Part shown: piece after piece, positions 26,142-34,810 of the stretch
How the letters are laid out: each line of letters begins with the position of its first letter
How positions within the stretch are numbered: the first letter of the stretch is position 1
The notes under the pieces: generated by a model
Databases searched by the model: none
Told to the model about the DNA's origin: nothing
The model's input: only the letters and a program-made list of their open reading frames with translations
Made by a program: the position numbers and the translations under genes
Source of the DNA: an uncultured Parabacteroides sp.
GTDB lineage: Bacteria; Bacteroidota; Bacteroidia; Bacteroidales; Tannerellaceae
Assembly: GCA_944325335.1 (NCBI GenBank)
Contig: CALUZR010000016.1
Span: 1 to 60,854 of the forward strand
Reading direction: 5' to 3'
DNA length: 60,854 nt

Positions 26142-27353
26142 TTACATGTGTTCTACGTTATATTTCTTAGCCAAACCACCTTCCGACGTCTCTTTGTAGA
26201 GGCTGGGCAAATCATTGCCCGTTTGTTGCATCACCTCGACTACTTGGTCGAAGCTGACGCGATGCCGCCCGTCGGAGAAGTTCGAGAAGGTATTCGCATC
26301 CAAGGCACGCGCCGCAGCAAAGGCGTTCCGCTCAATGCAAGGGATTTGCACGAGGCCGCACACGGGGTCGCACGTCAGCCCCAAGTGATGTTCCAATCCC
26401 ATCTCGGCCGCATATTCGATTTGGGCAGGTGTCCCGCCAAACAACTGGCTGGCAGCCGCAGCCGCCATCGAACAAGCTACGCCCACTTCGGCTTGGCATC
26501 CCGCTTCCGCGCCTGAAATGGAGGCATTCGTCCGAACCACGTTCCCATACAAACCAGCCGTCGCCAACGCACGCAAGATACGCGAATCACGAAACTCGCG
26601 CGATTCCTTCAAATGGTAAAGCACCGCCGGAAGAACACCGCACGAACCACACGTAGGCGCCGTTACAATCTCGCCGCCACACGCATTCTCTTCCGATACC
26701 GCCAACGCATACGCATACACCATCCCGCGGCTCTTGATGCTTCCGCCATACCCGCGCGCCCGGATCATATAATCCGACGCCTTGCGCCGGATGCCCAGCC
26801 CGCCAGGCAGGATTCCTTCCGATTCCAGGCCACGGCGCACCGCCTCTTGCATCACGCGCCACACCTCCGCCAAGTAATCCCAAATCTCCTTGCCTTCGCA
26901 CTGTTCCACATATTCCCAATAGGAATAGCCCGTATCTTCGCACCATTTCAGGATTTCGCGAATGTGCTTCATCTGGTAGACTTCGTTCGTGGTCTGCTCG
27001 TTGTACGTCTCGTTGGCCAACGTTCCGCCGCCAATGCTGTAAATCGTCCACGAATCCAGCTTATGTCCCTCCGCGTCAAAGGCTTCGAAAAGCATTCCGT
27101 TGGGATGAAATGGGAGGAAAACCTTCGGTTCCCAAAGGATGCGAGTCGGAGCTACCGGATTCAGCACATCCAAGATAGCCACGTCCGTCATGTGCCCTTT
27201 GCCCGTAGCCGCAAGGCTTCCATAAAGCGTCACTTCGAAAGAGGCAGCACCCGGATGCTTCTCCAGAAACATCTTCGCCGCGCGCATCGGCCCCATCGTA
27301 TGGCTGCTCGACGGGCCGTGTCCTATCCTATAAAGTTGTTTTATCGATTCCAT
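26142..27353 (-). CDS. sdaA: L-serine ammonia-lyase, iron-sulfur type
   Basis: The 403-residue single-chain L-serine dehydratase deaminates serine to pyruvate and ammonia. The N-terminal β-domain starts ELYRIGHGPSSSHTMGP-like (read QLYRIGHGPSSSHTMGPMRA). The C-terminal α-domain has TAPTCGSCGVLPAVL and CDPVCGLVQIPCIERN, whose cysteines hold the oxygen-sensitive 4Fe-4S cluster. Length and domains are complete. The start ATG is 50 nt from the palindrome array at 27403. It fits amino-acid fermentation together with the nearby threonine pathway. Confidence 0.95.
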   Translation of the reverse strand: MESIKQLYRIGHGPSSSHTMGPMRAAKMFLEKHPGAASFEVTLYGSLAATGKGHMTDVAILDVLNPVAPTRILWEPKVFLPFHPNGMLFEAFDAEGHKLDSWTIYSIGGGTLANETYNEQTTNEVYQMKHIREILKWCEDTGYSYWEYVEQCEGKEIWDYLAEVWRVMQEAVRRGLESEGILPGGLGIRRKASDYMIRARGYGGSIKSRGMVYAYALAVSEENACGGEIVTAPTCGSCGVLPAVLYHLKESREFRDSRILRALATAGLYGNVVRTNASISGAEAGCQAEVGVACSMAAAAASQLFGGTPAQIEYAAEMGLEHHLGLTCDPVCGLVQIPCIERNAFAAARALDANTFSNFSDGRHRVSFDQVVEVMQQTGNDLPSLYKETSEGGLAKKYNVEHM

Positions 27354-27402
27354 TTCCTTTATTTATGCTATTAATATATACTCTTGTTCCAATTTTCATT
27401 CC

Positions 27403-27499
27403 AGAAAACGTTTCTCGAGGCTTACCCGCTTGCGGGAAACCTCTTCGACGACCGTCAGAATGACTGCCCGCTTGCGGGTAAGCTAAAAGAGGATTCCTC
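27403..27499. repeat. Palindrome array at 21-nt spacing with overall dyad symmetry
   Basis: Dyads are centred at 27409.5 (AAACGTTT), 27430.5 (CCCGCTTGCGGG), 27451.5 (GACGACCGTC), 27472.5 (CCCGCTTGCGGG) and 27494 (GAGGATTCCTC). The first four are exactly 21 nt apart. The second and fourth also pair with each other over 17 nt (GCTTACCCG...CGGGTAAGC), so the array folds symmetrically about 27451.5. It separates sdaA (5' side) from the end of the SDR gene and overlaps its last codons. Confidence 0.8.
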
Positions 27500-28331
27500 G
27501 CTGGCCGAGAAAAGCCTCCGTCTCGTCCCAAAGCGGCTTCATCTGCGGATGCGCCAAATATTTCGGTGCTAATTTTCGTTGATGGCAAGAAGCAAACATC
27601 TGTCCCGTCGTCCCGTCGGGCAACTCGTCTACGAGCAGATGCACCGCCGTGGCGGCACCCTGTTTCGGCGTCCGAATAAAGGGACGGAAGAAGATGTCGG
27701 TCAGCGGGTCGAACCACATGTCCATCCGGATAATACCCGTCGAGACGATACCTGGATCGGACGCATTGACCGTAATGCCCCGCTCGCGCACCCGTTCCGC
27801 CAACTCGCGGACGAAAAGCCACAACGCCAGCTTCGTATTGCTATAAATCGGGATGCGCCAGAAGGCTCCCTTCTTTCCACGCGTAAAGAATTCAGGCGTG
27901 AGGCGGCCGATGGCATACGTGCACGAAACCATGCAGACCACGCGCGAACCGGCGTGCATCAAAGGTAACAGGCGACGCGTGAGAAGATACGGGGCGACAT
28001 AATTGACCGCGACCGTACGCTCCAGCCCGTCTGGCGTCTGTTCAAAATGCGTACACATTGTGCCGGCATTGTTCATCAAAAGGGCGATGGGCACGTTCTC
28101 TTGCAAAAGTGTTTGGACGACGGCTTCGACCGATGCCATACGGGAAAGGTCTACTTGGCGAACCGAAATCTGCGTACAGCCCGTCTCGCGCACGGCCTGC
28201 TCCTTCCGTTTCTCGCCCGCCGCTTGGTCGAGGCAAAGCATCACCACTTCGTATCCCGCTTGGGCGACAGCTTTCGTGATTTCAAATCCCATACCGCCAT
28301 CGGCTCCCGTTATCACGGCACGTCCTTTCAT
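27483..28331 (-). CDS. SDR oxidoreductase, probable 3β-hydroxysteroid dehydrogenase of a bile-acid operon
   Basis: The 282-residue short-chain dehydrogenase has a classical cofactor motif GADGGMGFEI, MNNAGTMCTH, a catalytic Ser in VCMVSCTYA and YSNTKLALW (Tyr-x3-Lys). The sequence alone does not fix the substrate. It is third in a tight operon after a steroid 5α-reductase and an old-yellow-enzyme reductase, overlapping the latter by 4 nt. That same gene trio is known in gut Bacteroidales that turn 3-oxo-Δ4-lithocholate into isoallolithocholate, where the SDR is the 3β-HSDH. The assignment is therefore by context. Confidence 0.75.
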   Translation of the reverse strand: MKGRAVITGADGGMGFEITKAVAQAGYEVVMLCLDQAAGEKRKEQAVRETGCTQISVRQVDLSRMASVEAVVQTLLQENVPIALLMNNAGTMCTHFEQTPDGLERTVAVNYVAPYLLTRRLLPLMHAGSRVVCMVSCTYAIGRLTPEFFTRGKKGAFWRIPIYSNTKLALWLFVRELAERVRERGITVNASDPGIVSTGIIRMDMWFDPLTDIFFRPFIRTPKQGAATAVHLLVDELPDGTTGQMFASCHQRKLAPKYLAHPQMKPLWDETEAFLGQRGILF

Positions 28332-29560
28332 GATTGAGCCTCCTTTTCCAATTGCTCTATTTCCCGCTCCAGCGAACGAGGCAAAGGACGCCCCAAGCGT
28401 TTATGACAAGCCATATCGACGGTATACATCCGGGCGATGCAATAATTGCTATGCCCGCAATCGCAATGGCACGTCTCCGATTCGCGCATCCGGTTGACGA
28501 AATCAGGCGTATTCAACAGCGCACGTCCCATCTGCACGAAAGGAAAACCAAGATTCAGCACCTCTTCGATCTTCTCTTTCGAGACCAAGCCTCCCACGTA
28601 AACCAAAGGAATATCTTTCACTTCATCGCGGAACTTCAACGCATCTTCCAAGAAATAGGCTTCTTTGAAAGGCACGGTCGGAATCATGTATTTGCCCGCC
28701 ATGCGCACGCCCCATTTGAGCCACCAACAATCCATATAGTGTGTCATCGTCTTGATAGGCATCGCTCCACGCATGACGTACATCGGTGCTTTGCTCACAA
28801 AACCGCCGCTCAAGACCAACGCATGGGCACCGTCTGCCTTCAACCGCTTGGCCACTTCGAGGCATTCGTCTATTTCCATACCACCTTTGAAGCCATCGCG
28901 CATGTTCATCTTCACGAGGACGGCCATATCGTTTCCTGCCGCCTTCATGACTTCGTCCATGCACATGTCCATGAAGCGCATCCGATTCTCCAACGAGCCG
29001 CCAAACTCATCCTTACGATGATTCGTGTAGGGCGAAAGGAATTGGCTGATCAGATAGCCATGCCCCGCATGAATCTCGACGGCATCGAACCCAGCCTCGC
29101 GCGCCAAACGGACAGACCGCCCGTATGCCTTGGCCATTTCAGGCAATTCATCGCGACGTAAACCTCGGACAAAGGTAGGCGAATAGAGGTTGAAGCCCGA
29201 CGAAGCACCCACAGGTGTCTCTCCGCAAATCGCTTTGTGCGACATATTTCCGCAATGCCCCAACTGGATGCTCGCGGCCGCGCCTTCCTTATGGATGGCA
29301 TTCGTAATGGTCAGCAAGCCAGGTACAATCTCTGGACGCATCCAAAGCTGGCGGTCAAACGAGAGTCCGCTCTGCGTTACAGCAGCATACGCGATTGTCG
29401 TCATGCCCACCCCACCGGCGGCTACGGATTGATGATAATCTAAAAGTTGTTGTGAAGGTATATTTCCCGGGCACATACTCTCGAATGCCGCCGAACGAAT
29501 CGTACGATTACGTATCGTAAGCGGACCGATCGTCCCGGGTGTAAATAGACACGATTTCAT
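28328..29560 (-). CDS. NADH:flavin oxidoreductase (old yellow enzyme), probable 3-oxo-Δ4-steroid 5β-reductase
   Basis: The 410-residue FMN-binding TIM-barrel protein of the OYE family has IQLGHCGNMSH, FDAVEIHAGHGYLISQFLSP and NRMRFM-type motifs. FGGSLENR marks the FMN phosphate site and VYVGGLVSKEKIEEVLNLG the C-terminal barrel. A cysteine-rich tail (CHCDCGHSNYC) follows the barrel. In the gut bile-acid trio this enzyme acts as the 5β-reductase (related to BaiCD-type reductases). It starts 1 nt after the 5α-reductase stop and overlaps the SDR start by 4 nt, so the three are translationally linked. Confidence 0.82.
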   Translation of the reverse strand: MKSCLFTPGTIGPLTIRNRTIRSAAFESMCPGNIPSQQLLDYHQSVAAGGVGMTTIAYAAVTQSGLSFDRQLWMRPEIVPGLLTITNAIHKEGAAASIQLGHCGNMSHKAICGETPVGASSGFNLYSPTFVRGLRRDELPEMAKAYGRSVRLAREAGFDAVEIHAGHGYLISQFLSPYTNHRKDEFGGSLENRMRFMDMCMDEVMKAAGNDMAVLVKMNMRDGFKGGMEIDECLEVAKRLKADGAHALVLSGGFVSKAPMYVMRGAMPIKTMTHYMDCWWLKWGVRMAGKYMIPTVPFKEAYFLEDALKFRDEVKDIPLVYVGGLVSKEKIEEVLNLGFPFVQMGRALLNTPDFVNRMRESETCHCDCGHSNYCIARMYTVDMACHKRLGRPLPRSLEREIEQLEKEAQS

Positions 29561-29561
29561 A

Positions 29562-30326
29562 TCAGTATATATATGGTATTAAACATTTTCGTTTTCCTAC
29601 GGCTTCCCACCCGAACTCCTCGCGGTATTTCCGGCGGATGGCATACGCACGCGGGGCTAAGTTGGCAAATGTCCACCAGACGAACACCCAAGCCGCGGGC
29701 GAGGCGGTCAGGAGAGCAAAGCCTGTCCATTCGACCAGTTCGCCGAAATAATTCCCCGACGTCACCCAGCGGTACATGCCTTTCTGCGGAAGGTAATGCC
29801 GCGTATCGCCTGGTTTGCGCAAATGGCGGATGACATAATCAGAATGCCAATTGATGCCCATCCCACCGAAGAAGAGCAACAACCCCAACCAAAACGCAGG
29901 CCGGCTCACAAACGCCTCATTATAAAACCCATCTGGCGCAAGATAGAACAACCATTCGCCCTGGATATAGCCATTCAGCAAATTAAATACGACCCCCATC
30001 AGGAGGATCGCGATCGGCATCCGGCTCTTCCCTTTCATCAAAAACGGAAAGACGAACGAACGCTGGAAGTAGTGCAACTCGAAGAGCAGGAAAAAGAGAA
30101 AAGGCAACCCCTTCGCCCCCACCCCGCTTTGCATCCACAAGGCAAGCATCACAAAGAAAACGGGCGCTTCCATGCACACCCATCCTATCTTGTTCGGCAC
30201 CGATACGCCCCATTGCTTCGTGCGAAACATGCCATATCCCGCCTTGATGAAAAAAAGCGCCACGAACACGATAAGCCCCAAGGCTGAAAAACCGATCAAT
30301 ATCCAATTAAAAAATTCCAAACTCAT
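29562..30326 (-). CDS. Steroid 5α-reductase family membrane protein
   Basis: The 254-residue protein has about six or seven membrane segments and the C-terminal signature of the 3-oxo-5α-steroid 4-dehydrogenase family: GMYRWVTSGNYFGELVEWTGFAL (residues about 185-207) and the NADPH-side RKYREEFG near the end. Length equals mammalian SRD5A1. With the OYE and SDR genes behind it, it probably makes 5α (allo) bile acids or steroids from 3-oxo-Δ4 substrates at the inner membrane. It is the first gene of the operon; TACTTTTG at 30357-30364 on the minus strand is a likely -7 box. Confidence 0.88.
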   Translation of the reverse strand: MSLEFFNWILIGFSALGLIVFVALFFIKAGYGMFRTKQWGVSVPNKIGWVCMEAPVFFVMLALWMQSGVGAKGLPFLFFLLFELHYFQRSFVFPFLMKGKSRMPIAILLMGVVFNLLNGYIQGEWLFYLAPDGFYNEAFVSRPAFWLGLLLFFGGMGINWHSDYVIRHLRKPGDTRHYLPQKGMYRWVTSGNYFGELVEWTGFALLTASPAAWVFVWWTFANLAPRAYAIRRKYREEFGWEAVGKRKCLIPYIY

Positions 30327-30356
30327 GCTTTCTTCTTTAATAAGATTTCACACGAA

Positions 30357-30364
30357 CAAAAGTA
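30357..30364 (-). promoter_or_regulatory. -7 box of the 5α-reductase operon
   Basis: The minus strand reads TACTTTTG, 31 nt before the start codon at 30326. No convincing -33 TTTG is seen at the usual distance. The iteron array begins about 70 nt further upstream. Confidence 0.5.
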
Positions 30365-30433
30365 GGCAAAATATTCGCCGGCTGATATGCCTACGAGCTT
30401 CTATTAATATTATTTTAGATTTCGAAGAGATTT

Positions 30434-30543
30434 ATGCCTATAATCGTCCGGATTCATCGTTATGTTTGTCTGGGTTCATGCCTATGTTTCGCTTCGTTTA
30501 TGCCTATGTTTTTCGGCATTTAAGCCTATGCTTTTAAAAAAGG
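30434..30543. repeat. 22-nt iterons (ATGCCTATG) x5
   Basis: Units start at 30434, 30456, 30478, 30500 and 30522, each exactly 22 nt after the last. Leading words are ATGCCTATA, ATCGTTATG, ATGCCTATG, ATGCCTATG and AAGCCTATG; the rest of each unit is T-rich and poorly conserved. A lone ATGCCTA is at 30387. The iterons lie between the divergent promoters of the 5α-reductase operon and the DUF4494 gene. The ATCGTTATGTTT word recurs at 53675. Confidence 0.82.
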
Positions 30544-30567
30544 AGATGCAAATTCTACGCCAACGGA

Positions 30568-30598
30568 TTGTTTTATTTACAAAATGCTATTACCTTTG
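30568..30598 (+). promoter_or_regulatory. Promoter of DUF4494 gene
   Basis: TACCTTTG at 30591-30598 is a good -7 box, with TTG at 30568-30570 about 20 nt upstream. The first in-frame Met of a family-like protein is 39 nt downstream. Confidence 0.65.
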
Positions 30599-30636
30599 CG
30601 AAGAGAAAACAGAACAAACTTAAAATAGATAATAAA

Positions 30637-31128
30637 ATGCACAATTGGTTTGAATGTAAGGTATCGTATGAGAAGATGATGGAAAATGGTATGCAGAAGA
30701 AAGTAACGGAGCCATACCTCGTAGACGCCCTTTCCTTTACGGAGGCAGAAACGCGCATCATCGAAGAAATCCGCCCCTTTATCACCGGCGAATTTACCAT
30801 TACAGATATCAAACGTGCCCGTATTTCGGAGCTTTTCTTCAACGAAAACGGGGATCGTTATTATAAGATAAAGGTATATTTCATCACGCTCGACGAGAAG
30901 AGCGGCGCCGAGAAGAAGACGGCCGCCCAGATGCTCGCCCAGGCTTCGACGCTGAAAGAGGCCATCGCTGTGCTCGAAGAGGGCATGAAGGGAACACTTT
31001 CGGACTATACGATCGCTTCCGTTACGGAGACGATGCTGATGGACGTCTTCCCGTTTGATGCCGACCGCGTCCCTTCCGAACCGAAATCGGACGAAGAGCT
31101 CATGGCCGAACAGAAGGCGAACGCGTAA
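30637..31128 (+). CDS. DUF4494 domain protein
   Basis: The 163-residue cytosolic protein is of a Bacteroidetes-only family. It starts MHNWFECKVSYEKMMENG and has LVDALSFTEAETRIIEEI and FFNENGDRYYKIKVYFITLD segments. No function is known. I chose ATG 30637, since the promoter at 30568-30598 lies inside the longer upstream frame. It precedes a YggS gene by 24 nt and is likely co-transcribed with it. Confidence 0.85.
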   Translation: MHNWFECKVSYEKMMENGMQKKVTEPYLVDALSFTEAETRIIEEIRPFITGEFTITDIKRARISELFFNENGDRYYKIKVYFITLDEKSGAEKKTAAQMLAQASTLKEAIAVLEEGMKGTLSDYTIASVTETMLMDVFPFDADRVPSEPKSDEELMAEQKANA

Positions 31129-31152
31129 ACCTATAAACAAAGAAGAAGAAAG

Positions 31153-31815
31153 ATGGACATAGCGCAACATATCAAGGAATTGAAGGCGTCGCTCCCCGAA
31201 GGGGTGACGCTCGTTGCCGTCTCGAAGTTTCATCCCGTAGAGGCACTTCAAGAAGCATACGGCGCGGGGCAACGCATCTTTGGCGAAAGCCGGGCGCAAG
31301 AGCTGGTAGCCAAGGCGAAGGTGATGCCCTCCGATGTAGAATGGCATTTCATCGGTCCGCTTCAAAGCAATAAAGTGAAGGACATTGCCCCGTTCATCCA
31401 CCTCATCCATAGCATTGATTCGCTCAAACTCCTGCAAGAGGTAGAGAAACAAGCGGCAAAGCACGAACGCATCCTCCGCGTCTTGTTGGAAATCCATGTG
31501 GCGAAAGAAGACACGAAGCACGGCTTCACGCCAGACGAGTGCCGCGCGTTGGTGCAACAATTGCCCGACTTGCCGCATGTCCGTATCTGTGGCATCATGG
31601 GCATGGCGACATTGACCGACGACGAGACGCAAATCGCGCGCGAATTCCACACCCTCCATGCGCTCTTCGAGGAGCTGAAATCGACCGCCTTCCAAGGTTC
31701 GAACGACTTCTCCATCCTCTCGATGGGCATGAGCCATGATTACCCACTCGCCATCCGCGAAGGAAGCAACATGGTACGGGTAGGAACCTACATCTTTGGT
31801 GAACGAGAATATTAA
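31153..31815 (+). CDS. yggS: YggS-family pyridoxal-phosphate homeostasis protein
   Basis: The 220-residue PLP-binding TIM-barrel protein (PLPBP/YggS) has VAVSKFHPVEALQEAYGAGQ with the PLP lysine, FGESRAQEL, EWHFIGPLQSNKVKD and LSMGMSHDYPLAIREGSNMV. The family buffers PLP and affects amino-acid and keto-acid balance; it has no known catalytic activity. It lies between DUF4494 and the dihydroorotate-dehydrogenase-like gene, 20 nt from the latter. Confidence 0.93.
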   Translation: MDIAQHIKELKASLPEGVTLVAVSKFHPVEALQEAYGAGQRIFGESRAQELVAKAKVMPSDVEWHFIGPLQSNKVKDIAPFIHLIHSIDSLKLLQEVEKQAAKHERILRVLLEIHVAKEDTKHGFTPDECRALVQQLPDLPHVRICGIMGMATLTDDETQIAREFHTLHALFEELKSTAFQGSNDFSILSMGMSHDYPLAIREGSNMVRVGTYIFGEREY

Positions 31816-31835
31816 ACGATTAAAAACACACAAAT

Positions 31836-32813
31836 ATGGCAAATCTAAAGACCCAATACGCGGGATTGACACTCCAATCCCCGATTATCGTCAGCAGTTC
31901 GGGACTTACGATGCACCCCGAGCGCAACAAAGAGTTCGAAAAGGCCGGAGCGGGTGCCATCGTCCTCAAATCCCTGTTCGAAGAGCAAATCGAAATGCAG
32001 GGCGATACGATGCTCCAAGAGTCGGGTTATCCGGAAGCCGCCGATTACATCCGTGGCTACGTGAAGGCGAACCAGGTAGAGAACTATCTCAACCTCATCC
32101 GCGAGACGAAAGCGCTCTGCACGGTACCCATCATCGCCAGCATCAATTGCTACCGGGCGGATACTTGGATTGAATTTGCAAAACACCTCGAAGAGGCCGG
32201 CGCCGATGCCTTGGAATTGAACGTATTCGAACTGGATACCGACATCCATAGCAAAGGGGGCGAAATGCAAAAGCTATATGTCAACATCCTGAAGCAAGTC
32301 AAGAAGGAAATCTCTATCCCGGTGACGGTCAAGCTCGGGAAATATACCTCGAATCTGCCCGCCCTCGTGAACCAGCTCCATGCCAACGGAGCGAACGGCG
32401 TGGTGCTCTTCAACCGCTTCTATCGGCCAGACATCGACATCAATTCGCTCCAGATCGTATCAGGCAATGTGTTTAGCAACCATGGGGATTTGAGCGATAC
32501 GCTCCGCTGGACGGCCATCGTCTCCGGGAAGCTCCCGAACGTCTCCATCTCGGCCTCGACGGGCGTGCACGATTGGGAAGACGTCATCAAGTGCCTCTTG
32601 GCCGGCGCTTCCGCCGTACAAATGTGTAGCGCGCTCTATACGCATGGGGCGGAATTGATCACCCAAATCCTCACATGCGTAGACGAATGGATGAACCAGG
32701 AGAACTTCAAGGCGATCCCCGACTTTATCGGACGGCTGAACTATGCCAACATCCCGAACCCCACGCTCTACGAACGTTCGCAGTTCATGAAATACTTCTC
32801 CAACCGGGATTGA
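31836..32813 (+). CDS. Dihydroorotate dehydrogenase-like FMN protein
   Basis: The 325-residue protein has the class 1 DHODH TIM-barrel (TQYAGLTLQSPIIVSSSGLT at the start, PVTVKLGKYTSNLPALVNQL, VVLFNRFYRPDID, ISASTGVHDWEDVIKCLLAG). The Bacteroidetes branch annotated as dihydroorotate dehydrogenase-like differs from the pyrimidine-pathway PyrD in its active-site loop and may act on another dihydropyrimidine. No pyr genes are adjacent. A hairpin terminator follows. Confidence 0.85.
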   Translation: MANLKTQYAGLTLQSPIIVSSSGLTMHPERNKEFEKAGAGAIVLKSLFEEQIEMQGDTMLQESGYPEAADYIRGYVKANQVENYLNLIRETKALCTVPIIASINCYRADTWIEFAKHLEEAGADALELNVFELDTDIHSKGGEMQKLYVNILKQVKKEISIPVTVKLGKYTSNLPALVNQLHANGANGVVLFNRFYRPDIDINSLQIVSGNVFSNHGDLSDTLRWTAIVSGKLPNVSISASTGVHDWEDVIKCLLAGASAVQMCSALYTHGAELITQILTCVDEWMNQENFKAIPDFIGRLNYANIPNPTLYERSQFMKYFSNRD

Positions 32814-32840
32814 GAAACCATCTCCCGCCAGGAGCTTTGA

Positions 32841-32880
32841 TACCCAACCGTAAGTCATCGCAACGACCTACGGTTGGGTA
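32841..32880 (+). terminator. Hairpin after DHODH-like gene
   Basis: TACCCAACCGTA (32841-32852) and TACGGTTGGGTA (32869-32880) are perfect inverted repeats. The T-run after it is short (TTGT), so termination may be partial. Confidence 0.7.
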
Positions 32881-32912
32881 TTGTCATACCTTGCCGTAGG
32901 GTATCATCCACA

Positions 32913-33040
32913 GTCACTATGACCCTTCATCAACAGTCACTGTGACCCTTGGCCAACACTCACAGTGACCCTTGGCCAACACTCACAGTGACCCTTGGCC
33001 AACACTCACAGTGACCCTTTGGCAACAGTCACTGTGGGTC
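32913..33040. repeat. Six palindromes at exact 23-nt spacing
   Basis: Dyads are centred at 32918, 32941, 32964, 32987, 33010 and 33033. They alternate between GTCACTGTGAC and TCACAGTGA forms, differing at the central base and flanks while staying palindromic. Three middle units are almost identical (GTGACCCTTGGCCAACACT). The array is in the 346-nt gap between the DHODH-like and M64 genes, which otherwise holds only the hairpin at 32841 and a T-rich stretch at 33074-33110. Confidence 0.88.
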
Positions 33041-33159
33041 GTTTTCGCCCCCTTCCGATGCCCCGTTCGTCTATCTTTTTAGCTTTTTTGTCGATAATCT
33101 TTTTCAAGTATGGAAAAGGTTGCGTATTATTGTGGCCGGAAAATAAAAAATACACACAC

Positions 33160-34797
33160 ATGAAGATAAAACATATTCTTTCATCTATCCTCTTTGTTTG
33201 GTTAGCTATGTCATGCGCGGAAGAGACACCTTACATTGATATTGATAGTTCGGAACGGGCGACGGTATCCCTGGGTGCCCGTGAATCATCGCTGGAAACA
33301 TTCTCTTTCTCGACCAACCAAACCTGGACGGCAAGCGACGATGCGGATTGGCTCTCCCTCTCTCCCACCTCGGGCGGCGAGGGGAATAATACCATCACCT
33401 TAAAAGCCGAACAAGAGAACCGGACGGGCGAAATCCGCACCGCGACCATTACCCTGACTACCGCCACGCTCGAACAAGAAATAAAAATTGAGCAAGAGGC
33501 CGACCGATATGTCCGCCTGGAAGAGGACACCATCCGCATCGGTATGGAGGGAGGCGATATCGAAGTGCGCTTCACCACCAATATGGGAGAAGATGAATAT
33601 GCAGTCTACCGGACCGACCGCTGGCTTACACAAGAGGGACGTTCGACCCGCGCCCATACGGGCTATGTGCCGCTGACCGTACTACCCAACATAGACGCAC
33701 AGCGCCGGGCCGCTTACGTCGTCTTTACCGCTTCGGGCGAACAGACGGCAGACAATCCCTTCGCTACCGCCGTCATCGTGCAAGACGGGTTGATGTCGGA
33801 GTACGAATCAACCGACTATTCAGCCGATAAAACCGTGCGCGTATTGCAAGAAGCCACGCACGGCGAGGGTATCCCGATCGTCCTCATGGGCGACGGTTTC
33901 ATGGATACGGAGATTGCCGACGGGACGTACGACGCCGTGATGGACCAAGCCTATGCGAACCTCTTCTCGGAAGAACCCATCCGCTCGCTCCGCGACTACT
34001 TCGATGTCTATGCCGTGACGGCTGTCTCGCGCAATAGCGGCGTAGGGACGTGGTACGATACGGTGTTCAGCACTTGGCTGGAAGGAGGCGGAAGTTCCCT
34101 GATCGAAGGAGATGAGGAGGCGGTACAGGAATATGTTGAATGCGTAGAAGGCATTGATATGGAGAATACCTTGGCCGTAGTCATCCCGAATACGACAGAC
34201 TATGCGGGCACTACCTATTTCGGATATGGCACCACAGAGCATGTGACCGAATTCGCCATTGCCTATTGCCCCATCATCGATGGTATCAATGCCGAACGTT
34301 TCCGCACTGTCCTTTGCCATGAAGCGATCGGGCATGGATTCGGGAAGTTGGGAGATGAATATGCCTACGAAGAGAACGGAACGATTCCATCCGACGAGAT
34401 CGAAAATGCGCAAGCCATGCAGTCCCTCGGCTGGATGCAGAACGTGGACTTCACAGACGATGAGAACACCGTGCTTTGGTCTGCCTTCCTCTTCGACACA
34501 CGATATGCGAAAGAAGAGCTGGGCGTCTACGAAGGAGCTTATACTTATATCCGAGGAGCCTATCGCCCTACTGAAGAAAGTATCATGAATGGAAATACAG
34601 GTGGCTTCAACGCCCCGTCGCGCCAAGCCCTTTATAATAAGGTAATGAAATTAGGAGAAGGACGGGAAGCGACGTATGAAGAGTTCGTCACCTTCGATAG
34701 CCCGGAGACACAGACGAAGACACGCGCGGCTTCGATAGCGGCAGACTTCCGTCCGTTCCACGCGCCGCAGTTCGTGAATCGTCCTTTACGGAAATAA
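33160..34797 (+). CDS. M64-family metallopeptidase lipoprotein with BACON domain
   Basis: The 545-residue lipoprotein has signal MKIKHILSSILFVWLAMSC. Residues about 35-110 form a BACON domain (SFSTNQTWTASDDADWLSLS), a putative glycan/mucin-binding module, followed by a second β-rich domain to about 215. The C-terminal M64 (IgA-peptidase-type) domain carries the zinc motif HEAIGHGFGKLGDEY from about residue 387. The family includes IgA-cleaving clostridial enzymes; the target here is unknown, but a surface or secreted protease acting on host or dietary protein is likely. The start is ATG 33160; longer frames run into the repeat array. Confidence 0.92.
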   Translation: MKIKHILSSILFVWLAMSCAEETPYIDIDSSERATVSLGARESSLETFSFSTNQTWTASDDADWLSLSPTSGGEGNNTITLKAEQENRTGEIRTATITLTTATLEQEIKIEQEADRYVRLEEDTIRIGMEGGDIEVRFTTNMGEDEYAVYRTDRWLTQEGRSTRAHTGYVPLTVLPNIDAQRRAAYVVFTASGEQTADNPFATAVIVQDGLMSEYESTDYSADKTVRVLQEATHGEGIPIVLMGDGFMDTEIADGTYDAVMDQAYANLFSEEPIRSLRDYFDVYAVTAVSRNSGVGTWYDTVFSTWLEGGGSSLIEGDEEAVQEYVECVEGIDMENTLAVVIPNTTDYAGTTYFGYGTTEHVTEFAIAYCPIIDGINAERFRTVLCHEAIGHGFGKLGDEYAYEENGTIPSDEIENAQAMQSLGWMQNVDFTDDENTVLWSAFLFDTRYAKEELGVYEGAYTYIRGAYRPTEESIMNGNTGGFNAPSRQALYNKVMKLGEGREATYEEFVTFDSPETQTKTRAASIAADFRPFHAPQFVNRPLRK

Positions 34798-34810
34798 CAA
34801 AAGGGAATCG

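Noticed and set aside
32995..33159. Longer N-terminus for the M64 peptidase
   Set aside because: It would place the repeat array in the coding region and bury the lipoprotein signal that starts at 33160.
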